Below are positions 11,218 to 23,951 of a DNA stretch of 64,000 bases, piece by piece. The stretch is taken from the NCBI RefSeq assembly GCF_024323335.1, contig NC_066582.1, forward strand, positions 88,780,944-88,844,943, written 5' to 3'. The translations under genes were made by a program, and so were the position numbers. The stretch is from Lathyrus oleraceus (taxonomy: Eukaryota > Streptophyta > Magnoliopsida > Fabales > Fabaceae). The notes below the pieces were generated by a model. The model was not told the origin of the DNA, searched no databases, and saw only the letters and a list, made by a program, of their open reading frames with translations. Every line of letters starts with the position of its first letter. The first letter of the stretch is position 1.

Positions 11218-12918
11218 ATGCGAGGTAAGTCCTCAGCGAATTTTTCTTTTGACGCAGATCCAGAAAGAACTCTTCGCGCTAGACTGAGACAAGCTAAGCG
11301 AGAAAAACTGGAATTAGCAGAGAAACCAGAGGAAGTTGTTTCAGTGCACTCAGAGAATTCAGATTCAGACGCGGAAACAGTTCCCGAAATCATGGCTGCA
11401 AACCCACCACCACCACCAGAGAGACTTCTCGGTGACTATGGTGGAACCAACACTCTGGGTGGTCGTATGACAATTGTAAACCAACCGGTAAATGAAGACC
11501 AATTTCAGCTGCATCCCAGCACAATTAATCAACTCGAAAGGCGGTCATTTTCTAGAAGAGTGAATGAAGATGCCAACAAGCATCTCCAAAGGTTTTTAAC
11601 TATGAGCACAACGCTGAAAATGCCTGGACATAACGAAGAAGCAATAAGGCTTCGTATGTTCCCATTCACTTTAGCAGATGAAGTCGAAGAGTGGTTCTAT
11701 TCCTTACATGCTGGCAGCATCACTACATGGGAGGAGATGGAAGCAACATTCTTGGACGAATATTTTCCTGCATCAGTGTCACTGAGAAAAAGATACGAGA
11801 TTCTAAATTTCAAGCAGAAGGAGGGTGAGTCACTAGGAGATGCCTATAAAAGTTTCAAGAGAATTCTAGTGGCTTGTCCTACTCACAACATGGATGAAAC
11901 TGAGCAGATGCAAATGTTTGTTAATGGTCTTCGAATTCAAACGAGACAAATCCTTGATTCAGCAGCTGGTGGCTCAGCTAACTTTGCAACAGCTACCGGT
12001 ATGAAGAAGATAATTGAAGCAATTGCCTCAAATGAGCATCTGGAGCTGTATGATAGAGTGTCAAGAAAATCCGCAGTTATTGATTTGAAGCTTGGAACAA
12101 ACAAACAGGTGAGAATTGAAGAAGCAGTTGCTGCAGAGGTAGAGAAAAGGTTGAAAGAACTAAACATAGGTGCTCAGAAAGTGGCTCAAGTACAACAGGC
12201 ACCAAACGATGTGTGTGGCATTTGTAATGGACCTCACAATACTGTTCATTGTTTTGCAACACCACAGCAGATAGAAGATATCAAGTTTTTAAAGCAAAAC
12301 AATCCCTACTCCAACACCTACAATCCGGGGTGGAAGAATCATCCCAACTTTGCTTGGAAAGATCAGAAGGGGAATGTGCAACAGCAGGTACAAGGCCAAT
12401 ATCAAAACCAATATCAGCAACAGCAACAACAAGTCCCAAAGAAGGCAGATTGGGAGATTGCAATTGAAAAGATGGAAGCTCAAAATATGCAATTTGAAGA
12501 AGAGACTAGAAACAATCAGAAAAATACCACCGCCTCCCTAAGGAATCTCGAAGTTCAGCTGGGACAGATAGCACAGCAACTGGCAAGTTCTCGAACACCA
12601 GGTTCCCTACCAAGTGAAACAATTCAAAATCCGAGAGGTCAGGAGAATGTTAATACTGTCACGACGACAGAGAAAAAGGTTGCTAAAAAGAAAAAAATGA
12701 TATCACCGAGCGAGCCGACTAAAGAAGAAACTACCAAAGGAACTAAACCGGTGATTAAGTTGCCCTATCCTCAGAGAATGACAAAGAAGGAACCTAGTGA
12801 GTCGGACTTGGAGAAATTCATGACAATGTTTAAAAGGATTGAGGGTCATATGGCCTTGTTTGAAGCACTTGAAAGGATGCCCATGTACAAGAATTTTCGT
12901 GGAAGAGGTAATGGCTGA
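11218..12918 (+). CDS. Athila-like Gag protein, intact
   Basis: The ORF starts at the ATG at 11218 (MRGKSSANFSF); the frame is open slightly upstream but without an ATG. The product of 566 aa forms the virus-like particle shell. A basic, charged N-terminus (RLRQAKREK) is followed by a Retrotrans_gag domain at about residues 100-285 (HLQRFLTMSTTLKMPG, MFPFTLADEVEEWFYSL, TTWEEMEATFLDEYFP). A zinc knuckle CGICNGPHNTVHC lies near residues 332-345, a Gln-rich stretch at about 395-430, and a Lys-rich tail ends with ALERMPMYKNF. The ORF overlaps the protease frame by a few tens of bases in another frame. It has no stops, unlike its host copia, so it may still be translated. Confidence 0.85.
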   Translation: MRGKSSANFSFDADPERTLRARLRQAKREKLELAEKPEEVVSVHSENSDSDAETVPEIMAANPPPPPERLLGDYGGTNTLGGRMTIVNQPVNEDQFQLHPSTINQLERRSFSRRVNEDANKHLQRFLTMSTTLKMPGHNEEAIRLRMFPFTLADEVEEWFYSLHAGSITTWEEMEATFLDEYFPASVSLRKRYEILNFKQKEGESLGDAYKSFKRILVACPTHNMDETEQMQMFVNGLRIQTRQILDSAAGGSANFATATGMKKIIEAIASNEHLELYDRVSRKSAVIDLKLGTNKQVRIEEAVAAEVEKRLKELNIGAQKVAQVQQAPNDVCGICNGPHNTVHCFATPQQIEDIKFLKQNNPYSNTYNPGWKNHPNFAWKDQKGNVQQQVQGQYQNQYQQQQQQVPKKADWEIAIEKMEAQNMQFEEETRNNQKNTTASLRNLEVQLGQIAQQLASSRTPGSLPSETIQNPRGQENVNTVTTTEKKVAKKKKMISPSEPTKEETTKGTKPVIKLPYPQRMTKKEPSESDLEKFMTMFKRIEGHMALFEALERMPMYKNFRGRGNG

Positions 12919-13420
12919 AAAGAAACCAACCACTGAAGAACAGGTATCCGGTAAGGAACAATATAATGCAAACTCCCTAGAGCAGAACATTCCTAACAAA
13001 CAAAAGGATCCAGGAACCGTCACAATACCTTGCACAATCAAAGAAAGAACCTTCAAAAAGGTACTGATAGATTCTGGAGCTAGTGTGAATCTGATGCCAT
13101 TATCGATCTATCATAGGCTGGGTATTAAAAATATCAGTGATATAAAGACAAATCTGAAGTTTGTGGATCACTCAAGAAAAGATGCATATGGTATAGCCGA
13201 AGATGTGCTGGTAACAATAGCGGACTTGACTTTCCCAGTCGATTTTGTAATCCTAGACATACCTGAAGACAATGAGGCACCCATCATTCTGGGTCGACCT
13301 TTCATGAAGACGAGTCGATGCAAGCTCGACATGGATGAGTGCACGTTAACCTTGAAAGTTCACAACAAGGAAATAACATTGAATGCTATTGAAGACCAGG
13401 AGATGGAGGAAGATACATAA
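12839..13420 (+). CDS. Retroviral-type aspartic protease in a frame shifted from gag
   Basis: The frame is +1 relative to gag and overlaps its 3' end; continuity of gag-like to protease-like sequence changes frame around 12890-12915 (gag side KNFRGRGNG stop; protease side IFVEEVMAEKK). The domain shows TIPCTIKERTFKKVLIDSGA with the catalytic DSG, then SVNLMPLSIYHRLG, VILDIPEDNEAPIILGRPFM and TSRCKLDM, as in Athila gypsy proteases. It would process Gag. The shift could be a mutation or programmed frameshifting; I cannot tell. Where relatives continue into RT, this frame stops at 13418-13420 after NAIEDQEMEEDT. Confidence 0.8.
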   Translation: MRVIWPCLKHLKGCPCTRIFVEEVMAEKKPTTEEQVSGKEQYNANSLEQNIPNKQKDPGTVTIPCTIKERTFKKVLIDSGASVNLMPLSIYHRLGIKNISDIKTNLKFVDHSRKDAYGIAEDVLVTIADLTFPVDFVILDIPEDNEAPIILGRPFMKTSRCKLDMDECTLTLKVHNKEITLNAIEDQEMEEDT

Positions 13421-15233
13421 TCTCAGTATCAAGTAGGCTTAATCAGGACATTGAATACTATCAAAGTCTCACCGCTGCCAGTAGCCACCCGAAACGGAAA
13501 GAGTCTTGACACCAAAAGGAAGGTTAAAAAGGAATCGTGGCACAAAGGAGTCCACACTGATAAAAGAGACAACGTCCGAGTTGTAGACAATAGGTGCAAC
13601 AAGGTTTTGAACCTGAAATACCCCCCATGATAAGGGAAATGAACCGTCAAGCCATGCGACGTTAAACGAAGTGCTTCGTGGGAGGCAACCCACGCTTTTG
13701 ATTTCTAATTTATTTCGTGTTTCTTTTTCTTTGTGTGTGCTAAAATTTTGTTGTAGGGGAGGCGGAGAATTAGAAGGGCAAAGTCACAAACACCTCAAAA
13801 TGGAAGGAAACCACACAAGTGCAATAAAACAATAAGAGTCGCTGTGAGTCCCCTTTGTATCTGGATTTAAACATTGAGGTCAATGTTTGGTTCAGGTGTG
13901 GGGGGGTTTTTCCTTTCATGTTTTATTTCGTTGTCATTTTGTTCATGTTTTCCTTCATCGTTTTTGGCTGTCGTTTTTGCTTCTGTTGTCGTATTATTAT
14001 TTTATTTTTACTTGTGTGTACAGAGTGATGAGAGATGGTTGGACGAATCCGGGATAAATGGTAGTGGATGAAAGACACCCCTCATACTTATTCTGATAAG
14101 GCACCCCGGAAGTTGATGCAACCATGAGAAAAATAAAGTCGGACACAATTTGGTGACACCGGACCAAGAGAGCGGTAGGAAAAAACCAAGTCAGAAAAGA
14201 ACCACATAACACGAGGAGGCTTCAGAGCTTACAAGCTAACCAACATGGTGAGATCACAAAAAGCCAAACACTAAATATCAGCATGAGAGTTCAGCCAGGT
14301 ATGACTTTATCACTCTGATTTTGCGTATGTCCTGTTGACACGTCACAGCATGACAACACACACTAAGGCAAGTTGTTTGTTTAGCCAGGGCCTTTCTAAC
14401 CATCCCTATATGTATGTTTCCCTTCGTGAACCCCGTTGAGCCTTAGCCATTTTATTCATCGTAAACCCCATGTTAACTTTTAAGCATTATTTATCATAAA
14501 CCACCTGTTCAGTTTTAATCATTCATTTTTTTTCATAACTCGGTATGATTGTGTGAATTGCAAAATGTGCAAGAAAACTAAGTTTGGGGTGGAAATCTTG
14601 AAAGAGAAGCAAGTGCATAATAAGAGATCATACAAAAAGAAAAATAGTATGTATTTTCTTTAAAAGAAAAAAAAAAGAGAAAAGAAAAACAAAAGAGAAA
14701 AATGCACTTGCCGAGACTTAAGATTCTAACAACATATGAAATGCTCGGAAAATTCGAGTAGGAAAAGAGTCAAAAAAGTGAAATTAACCCCCAGAGTATA
14801 CGTGATGCACGATAAAAAAGAGAAAGAAAAATCACACAACATGACTACCGAGTTCAAAACCCTTTGTTATCCAATTTTTTTGTTTATCCCACCGTACCCA
14901 AGCCCCGTTACAACCTAAAAAGACCTCAAAAAGTGTGTGGAATCTGCTGTGGTAGTGACATTAGAATGTATTCAAAGTTAAGAGTTTGGTATTGCATACT
15001 GTGCTGTGAGTGTACACACCTAACCCTGAGAGATATTGTGAGTGTGTGAAAAGCTTGCAGGTGAAGAGGTTTCTGATGTGGAAACGTGGTAAACTGCCTG
15101 AATCAGAGAGACCTGAAACTCGATTGGAAAGGAAGAACACAAATGGTGAAAGACTAGGTTGCATTGTGGAAAATGAATTCAGGGGTGACCTTTGTTTGGA
15201 CTCAATACATCACTTGAGGACAAGCAATGAGAC
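13421..15233 (+). other. 1.8-kb non-coding 3' part of the gag-protease element
   Basis: No long open frame and no RT, RNase H or integrase motif. It includes GGAGGCAACCCACG near 13680, typical of the region after pol in Athila elements, G-rich tracts near 13897 and 14583 (AAGTTTGGGG) and an AAAGAAAA-rich stretch at 14640-14700. The whole RT-to-integrase segment has apparently been lost. Confidence 0.7.
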
Positions 15234-15246
15234 AAGTTTGGGGTTG
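15234..15246 (+). promoter_or_regulatory. Polypurine tract of the gag-protease element
   Basis: AAGTTTGGGGTTG directly abuts the 3' LTR start at 15247. Confidence 0.7.
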
Positions 15247-16702
15247 TGATCGGTCACCATCTCCATTGAATTCCCGCCGTTAATCCGACATATTGTCATC
15301 ACTTTGGTAAGATTTATGTTTGTTTTTAGTTGCTTTGGAGTCATTTATCATGTTTTGTTGGTTTGGTATCACATTGCATTCGATTACAAGTTTATGTCAA
15401 AAAGATCTCGTTTATGCTTCGCTTGGTAGTGTCATTGTTACAGGCCATTGCACAGGTTTAAAAGCAAGAATGGTGAAGTTATGGAAACTCTGAAAGGCAA
15501 AAATATGAAGAAACAGCAGGTCAACACGGGCACCCGTGTGCCACAACACTGCCCGTGTTGTTGATCAGGCAGAGCAAAAGAGGAGAAGAAAAACAGAGAT
15601 CAACATGGGCACCCGTGTGTCACCACACGGCCGTGTTGATTAAAACAGTGCATTAACACGGGCACCCGTGTAGGGGAACACGGCCCGTGTTGTTGCCACT
15701 GTAGCTTGTGTTGAAAATAATTAATTATGGAGAACAACACGGCCACCCGTGTGGTGACACACGGCCGTGTTGGTTGGACGCAGCTTGGAAATCCTATTTT
15801 TTGCTTTGTGAACCGATTCTGCTCATTAAGGGTAGTTTGGACCTTTTGCTTGGAAGAGATTCATCTGAAGATATAAGAAGGCTTGGAAGAGAAAGAAGGG
15901 GGGACCTTTTGAGAGACGAAAGAAAACACTGCATTGGAGAAGATAGCGAATACGAAGGATTTGAAGACGGCGAGATTCAAGGGCATCCACCATTGAAGAT
16001 CAAACTCTCCTAACTCTTTGTAATGTCTAATCTTTACATTATGAGTTCTTTAAGTACTATGAGAGGCTAAACCCCCTGATGCTAGGGGGTGGTCCTAATG
16101 TTATCGCATGCTATGAATTTGAACCAATAATTTCTTGATTACTATGTTACGTATTTCAATTCAATCGTGTGATGTTATTATGCTTTTGTATCGGACAAAT
16201 ACAAATTGATCTATGACTTCCAATAACAGGATTGTGATTGTTAGGGTTTTCACACAATTGGGTTTATGAATGCATCATCTAGGACTAGTAACTTTCGTAA
16301 ATCACCGTAAACCTTGATATTTTGTATGATTAAAACCAATGATTAATTGAATGGACATTTGAGTAAGAATTGGTAGTTTAATAGTTTCTTCCTTAAGGAC
16401 TTAAGTAAGAACATTCTGAGGTTAGGTGATTGAATGTTTCATATGTATTAAGGAAATCTTGACTGAATTCATAACCGGTTAACTCAACCGCTCACCCTAG
16501 CATCTTTTATCTTAATCAATTATTTTTACTCTTTGTGTGTTTACTATTATAAATTCCCAAACAACCCAACCATTATCTTTTTGTTCTGATAGAATCAAAT
16601 TAAAATAAGTATTTCCTACGCAATCCTTGAGATCGATACTTGGAAATAAAACTCCTTATTACTACATCGGTAAAAATAGTACACTTGCTATTTTTCCGAT
16701 CA
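15247..16702 (+). repeat. 3' LTR of the gag-protease element
   Basis: 1456 bp, about 99% identical to the 5' LTR by eye, with its own inverted-repeat cluster at about 15523-15770. It is followed by the second AGTAC at 16703-16707. Confidence 0.9.
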
Positions 16703-16707
16703 AGTAC

Positions 16708-17607
16708 CTAGGTGAAGCAGCCTATATATTAGGAATTGGGATCTATAGAGATAGATCACAAAAACTGCTTGGCCTAAGTCAGAGTACATACATTGACAAA
16801 GTGCTGAGACGTTTTAATATGCATGATTCCAAGAAAGGATTCATACCTATGCAACATGGCATGTGTCTATCAAAAACACAATCCCCTTCAACTAAGGAAG
16901 AAAAGGATAACATGAATAAGATTCCATATGAATTTATAATAGGATCTATCATGTATGCCATGTTATGTACTCGACCAGATGTCTCGTATGCTTTAAGTGC
17001 AACGAGTAGGTACCAATTTGATCTCGGTGGTACTCATTGGGTATCTGTCAAGAATATCCTTAAGTATTTGAGAAGGACTAGGGACTCATTCTTGATATAT
17101 GGAGGTCAGGAAGAGCTTGCTATAATTGGATACACTGATGCTAGCTTCCAGACAGATAAGGATGGCTTTAGACCATAATCTGGTTATGTGTTCTGCTTAA
17201 GCAGTGGCGTTGTGAGCTGGAAAAGTTTAAAGCAAGATACAATTGCTGATTCTACAAATGAGTCTGAGTATATTGCCTCCTCAAGTGCAACAAAGGAAGT
17301 TGTTTGGATCAAAAAGTTCATTAGTGAACTTGGCATAGTTCCTAGAATTGTGGATCCCATTGATCTCTATTGTGATAACAATGGTGCTATCGCACAAGCT
17401 AAGGATCATAGATCTCATCAACGATCCAAACACACACGTAGACATTATCACCTCATTCGAGAGATAATAGATAGAGGAAATGTGAAAATATGCAGAGTAC
17501 CTACACTTGACAATATTGTTAACTCACTGACAAAGCTTTTTGCACAGCAGAAGCATGATGGACATACTAGATCTATGGGTATTAGGGGTATGCCTGATTG
17601 GCTCTAG
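16708..17607 (+). pseudogene. copia-1 RT C-terminus and RNase H (broken)
   Basis: This continues the frame cut at 9625: YLGEAAYILGIGIYRDRS, LLGLSQSTYIDKVLRRFNM, GSIMYAMLCTRPDVSYALS, then RNase H with GYTDASFQTDKDG, VVSWKSLKQDTIADSTNESE and DLYCDNNGAIAQAKD. A stop follows DGFRP (16 codons into RNase H) at about 17176. The C-terminus TLDNIVNSLTKLF matches the end of copia polyproteins. RNase H would degrade the RNA of the RNA-DNA hybrid. The last codons are 14 bp from the 3' LTR, as usual. Confidence 0.85.
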
Positions 17608-17611
17608 TGCT

Positions 17612-17621
17612 AGTGGGAGAT
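17612..17621 (+). promoter_or_regulatory. Polypurine tract of copia-1
   Basis: AGTGGGAGAT immediately precedes the LTR start TGTTGGTG at 17622. Confidence 0.75.
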
Positions 17622-18938
17622 TGTTGGTGTAAGCCCTAAAGGCCAATACTTTTGGTACTTGTATCGAATTATTTATTAATAATAAAGGGTTTTTTCTTTA
17701 TTATGTTTGTTTAATAAAGTCCCTAGAATAGCTAGTCTGTTTAATGTATCAAGTGTGACTTAATCATGAGATCCCATTAAACATAATGACATTATTCTTA
17801 AAATATCTATAGTCGAGCTTTGTTGTGAAGTGGGATAACATTAAAGCATTAAGACTATTATGTATATAGACTGATGATCATATTTCATGGATCATGGATA
17901 AGGAGTTATCAAGTCTTTAACATAGATATGAATATTAGGAATAATATTTATACTGGATTGACCCGCTATGAGAATACTAAGAATTTTATGTAAAGTGTCA
18001 TAAGTTATTCTCATGGTGATAGTGGTGTATACCACCCTTCGACCTGATACCATTATGGACCCTAGATGTAGAGTCGAGTGCTTTATTGCTAATCAAATGT
18101 TGTTCGTAACTGGATGATCGTAAAGACAGTTGATGGGTACTCCACGAAGCATGCTGAGGAACATGAGTGACCTAGATGAAATTTGCCCATCCTGTGTAAC
18201 AGGATAAATGTCTAAGGGCCCAATATTGAATTGGACAAGGATGACACGGTCTATGCCTTGTGTTCAATATAGACATAAGGCAAAAAGGGTAATTGTACAC
18301 ATAAGTATTATCACAAAAAAGGATTTGTCATATCACATGACATTTTCGTGTCTTGGATAGCAATGATGTGTTGCTAGATACCGCTCACTATTTATCATGT
18401 TAAATACATGATTTAATATAATTGCCAATGTCGCAAAAACCTACAAGGTCGCACATAAAAGGACAAATTGATGAGAGATAGAGTAAATAAGGAACACCGT
18501 AAGGTACAATGCACTTAAGTGAATTGTAGAACATCGTAAGGTATAATGCACTTAAGTAGAATACGAAATGTGGTAAGGTACCACGCGCTTAAGTGATTTT
18601 CGGTATACCATAAGATATGGGCCACATACACTTAAGTGGATTTTTTTAGCTTGCAGCCCACACAAGTGGTTCTATAAATAGAACCCTTGTGCAAAAGCAT
18701 TTCACTTGATAAAATTTTGTTTCTCTCTCTCTCTCTCTAAGACTGAAGGAATTCGTTCGTGTGGACTGAGTAGAGGCGCTATCACCATTCAACGCTCATG
18801 ATCACTCCTTAGATCTGCATCAAAGGTTTCAATCGCCACAAGAGGTAATAGTTTCTATCACTGATCATGCCCATTCGTAAGGATCACTAAATAATTTTTT
18901 TTAATTTCTGTTGCGTTTTGGATCACAATTTTCCTTCA
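17622..18938 (+). repeat. 3' LTR of copia-1 (1.32 kb)
   Basis: Starts TGTTGGTGTAAGCCC and is placed to end at CAATTTTCCTTCA (18938); the 5' copy is outside the window, so the end rests on the CA terminus and my memory of legume relatives. It contains a TATA box at 18673-18680, a (CT)n tract near 18722 and four CACTTAAGTG-type palindromes at 18510-18640. Confidence 0.75.
18510..18680 (+). promoter_or_regulatory. Palindrome array (CACTTAAGTG) and TATA box in the copia-1 LTR
   Basis: A loose 40-bp repeat with GTAAGGTAYAATGCACTTAAG recurs at about 18497, 18537, 18575 and 18610. Each unit ends in CACTTAAGTG or a one-base variant, a 10-bp palindrome. TATAAATA at 18673-18680 follows. Confidence 0.6.
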
Positions 18939-20720
<1,782 letters not shown>

Positions 20721-20729
20721 TTTTGTTGA

Positions 20730-21190
20730 TTTAATATAAAGATCTATCTTTAAACTCAATGTGTTCTAGTAATAATTTCAAGAACCACCTTCATTAATCC
20801 TTAGTCCAATTCTCAACCATCCTAAATGTTAGTGGGAAGTATTGAACATTTGCATCTCTCTCAATTACAATAAAAATTGACCTCCATATTTTGTCTTCAA
20901 GTGACACCCATCTACCCCCAATAAAAGGCCGACGTCTTGTTAAAATAAATCATTTTTCATTCATCAACGCGTATATAGAAGCCTTTAAACCTTGTTTGAA
21001 TAAATATCATAGATCTCTCAACATTTATCTTACATGTTTTCTAGTATAGACAGTCATAAGTTCAATTGGATATGTCCCAAATAAAAAAATACATTTCTTT
21101 TTTGCATCACCTTCAACTATCTCCTTAGCTCTTCTTATTTTTTCTTTCCAGGTCTTGCAAGTGATATTCCAATGGAATGGTTTGTCTCCA
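20730..21190 (-). pseudogene. MULE (Mutator-like) transposase relic, central part
   Basis: On the minus strand broken frames read RRAKEIVEGDAKKKCIF near 21090-21150, then, after stops, DKIWRSIFIVIERDANVQYF, PLTFRMVENWTKD and WRWFLKLLLEHIE (20760-20940). These match the MULE transposase core, in which a GGYGG-type stretch is followed by IERDANxQxFPLAF-type and E-x-KxSWxWFLxLL motifs near the first catalytic residues. At least three stops and the lost flanks make it an old fossil. A probable LINE 3' end abuts it at about 21200. Confidence 0.65.
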
Positions 21191-21199
21191 TCTCTTTTC

Positions 21200-22050
21200 T
21201 TATAAAGAAAATATATTATATAGAATAAAGGTAAAGAGGCATGAATACCAAAGTACATAAGAGGAGGATGGAAGACGCAGAATAGGTACCAAAGCAACTC
21301 AACCAACATAACAAAAACGAACAGAAATACACATCACAACCACAAAAACCTAAAAAGAAATGAAACACCAAAATAAAAAAGGAAGAAAGAACTAGAAGGA
21401 CTAAAAGAAGGCACCAGACAAAGAATGGGTTAAAGCTCCCTAGTCTAAAATTAGCAACAACATCAACCAAATTCCACCGAACTAATAAGAACATATCAAG
21501 AGGATGCAGACGACAATTAAGTTGTTAATTACTCAGATGCTTTATACAGTTTTCGAGTCATGCCGAGAAAGTAGAGGACTTCCCTAGAGACCTACCAAGA
21601 TATCATTTCCAAAAGATCCATGTCTTCCATGTCCTTCACATCCACTACTTTACTTGAGAAGACAATATCATTATGATATTTTCAAATAGACTAGATCACA
21701 ACATGTCAAATTATAAAACACTCTCATTAGCCTAGAAGGATCACCAATAGAAAATAACATCTAGAAGCGAATCAGGGGATATCTGATAAAGCTATAGACC
21801 AAACCAACTAACTAAAAATCTTATGTCAAATAGACACCACTACGTCATAGATCACAAAAATATGGGCAGACGATTCTAGGATTCTAGAGTAAAACAGACA
21901 AGAGATACCCTTCAAACCAAGAAAAATCTCTCTTTTAAGAAATTATCTCTGATAGAATTCTAACCTGTAAGAGTTTTTCGAAGAAAATGATTACTTTAGA
22001 TAGACCACAACTATTCCAAATACTAGCAAGGATCAAATCTACTAACGTGA
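21200..22050 (-). mobile_element. Probable LINE (L1-type) 3' end, degenerate
   Basis: Read on the minus strand, 22050-21490 has fragments such as FSSKVVDVKDMEDM that resemble the C-terminal end of plant LINE ORF2. 21480-21230 is a T/G-rich stretch, ending CTTTGGTATTCATGCCTCTT, like plant LINE 3' UTRs, followed by a TA-rich tail at the junction with the MULE relic. No intact domain remains, so the call is tentative. Confidence 0.4.
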
Positions 22051-22323
22051 TATATGTGACCTTTACATTTTCTAAATTCATCAACTATTTCACTACAACC
22101 TTGAAATTGACATGCCTATCATTTGAAACCTTTGCACATGTGTGATCTCATACAAAGTATTTGTTTTATGAAAAATGTTAAAGAACACTTCAGAGGTACT
22201 CTTTACAGGTTTAAAAAATTCATTTTTTTAAAAAATGTGTATTTAATGCCTTAAGATTTAAAATAATTAATATTTTTTTTTAAAATATTTTGTATATTTA
22301 GAATCTTAAAGAGTATTCCTTTA

Positions 22324-22325
<2 letters not shown>
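22051..22325. other. AT-rich sequence, nothing recognised
   Basis: No supported feature. Confidence 0.4.

Positions 22326-22400
<75 letters not shown>
22326..22400. repeat. (TA)n microsatellite, about 75 bp
   Basis: Uninterrupted TA dinucleotides. Confidence 0.98.
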
Positions 22401-22403
<3 letters not shown>

Positions 22404-23687
22404 GCCCCAATCATATCGAAGATCCCGTTCTAATTTAAAAAACAGACCCAAATTTTTAAAAAAATACAATTATAATAATTAAAAAAAATATATATATCAA
22501 AAATACAATTATATATTAATTAAAAATAAACTTAACTATAATCATTTTGAGTTTTGATCAATCTTAATTTTTATATGTATTGAGTTTTTATACTAATATT
22601 TCTTTCAATATTAAGTTTTTTAATAATATTTTATTTATTTTTATTAATATTTATGAAAAAAAAAAATTAAAATTTAAGACTCTTTAAATTTTGGGACCCT
22701 ATATTGGGCAGCACATGAAAGCCACATTTAGGCTTGTAGAATACTTTGACCCTACTTTTATCAACTTTCACAAACTAAATCTCTCTCCCATTTAAGTGAT
22801 CTTCTTTTTAAGCTGGTTAAGTGACTTAAATCCATACCATTTATAAACACATTATTCAGTTAACTAATTCATCCTAAAATCTTTATAACTTGTTCATAGT
22901 TCTTTATCAAAATCATCAAGGTTATTTGGGGGAATAAGGTATTAATTATGGGATACATTAGGGGTGTGTATATAATCAAACTATATTCATTTGTAAACCA
23001 TTTAAATGGATTAAATTTATAACCATAACCACATTTCTGTCAAAATTTAGTTATAAAATCGATTATAAATTTGATTATGGTTACATAACTGATTTTTTTA
23101 CAAACTTCTTAAAATTATTTTTAAACTGGTTATTTATAAATTTAGGTTAAAAACTAGATTTTTTCAGTTTAAAATGTGATTATTTTTAAAAGTCAATTAT
23201 TATTATTTTCAAAACTCATTTTTGAAATCAATTTATTATAAAAAAAATTAATTTTAAGTAATTATTAAACTTTACATGATTTAAAAGAACTCAAATTTAA
23301 ATGGCGGGTAAAATAATTAATATTTTGATTTTGCTTAGCTTCGAATAACAGTTACAATTACATAACATCACAAATCCAACTCACAACACCAAACCTATAG
23401 AACATTCAATTCAAAATAGCATAAATATCAAATTGTTCACCCAAAGTAACCATAAATTGAAACATGTTATTAACAATTTTCCTTTTTTTATCAACTGCTC
23501 AATCACAATTAAATTAGAGTTTGGGGTTTGGCATTTGGAAATTCAAACTTATGGCCAGTCTCATTGTGGTTTTCTAGAAACTAACCAAACATGTCCTAAA
23601 AATAATTGTGTTAATAAAATTGAGGTACAATACACTTAAAGTGCTTATTTAGTATTCAAAATTATAACTGCACATCGTAAACAATAA
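22401..23687. other. AT-rich intergenic sequence
   Basis: Very A/T-rich with poly-A and poly-T runs. I see no gene or recognisable transposon; the 68-codon open frame near 23433-23639 has no recognisable motif and is not called. Confidence 0.5.
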
Positions 23688-23909
23688 TGTAATCACTCCA
23701 GTAATGAATGGCTATTAGTGTGCTAGTTGTCTCATATTAATACCATATAATTCTCTATTATGGTCTAGCTGTAAACATAGGATATTTCCATAAATATCAA
23801 TTTGTATAGCTCAATCTTAGGAGAGGGGTTTATGAGCCTCTTTGTATAAATTCCCACATATCAGTGCATATAAAATAGATTAGAAAATTATTTGTCACTG
23901 GTTCCTTTA
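23688..23909 (+). repeat. 5' LTR of copia-2
   Basis: TGTAATCACTCCAGTAATG… about 222 bp up to the PBS. Matched by 40921-41114; the 3' copy lacks about 28 bp around the ATATCAGTGCATATAAAATAG segment. Confidence 0.8.
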
Positions 23910-23921
23910 TGGTATCAGAGC
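23910..23921 (+). promoter_or_regulatory. Primer-binding site of copia-2
   Basis: TGGTATCAGAGC, complementary to the 3' end of initiator tRNA-Met, standard for copia elements. Confidence 0.9.
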
Positions 23922-23951
23922 TCGACAGGTTTCACTCAAAATTTTGAGACA

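Larger units (their letters stand above)
9626..16702 (+). mobile_element. Complete non-autonomous Athila-like LTR element with gag and protease only
   Basis: Two 1456-bp LTRs (9626-11081 and 15247-16702) begin TGATCGG and end CCGATCA, a 7-bp terminal inverted repeat. The element has the PBS TGGCGCCGTTGCCGGGGA, a gag ORF, an aspartic-protease ORF, 1.8 kb without coding capacity, a polypurine tract AAGTTTGGGGTTG, and flanking AGTAC duplications. No RT, RNase H or integrase is present in the 4.2-kb interior, so it must borrow them. My comparison finds about 15 LTR differences (about 1%), mostly transitions. It resembles the class of terminal-repeat elements that keep only gag, here with protease as well. 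Confidence 0.9.
8948..18938 (+). mobile_element. copia-1: Ty1/copia remnant, 3' half, interrupted by a gag-protease element
   Basis: The order is reverse transcriptase (8953-9625 and 16708-17607 after removal of the insert), polypurine tract and 3' LTR (17622-18938). The 5' half lies beyond Ogre-1, which inserted at 8948. Joining the two RT parts across the duplicated AGTAC restores the reading context LGKCFSLKYLGEAAYILGI. Several stop codons show the element is old. The LTR start TGTTGGTGTAAGCCC is of a kind common in legume copia elements. Confidence 0.85.
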
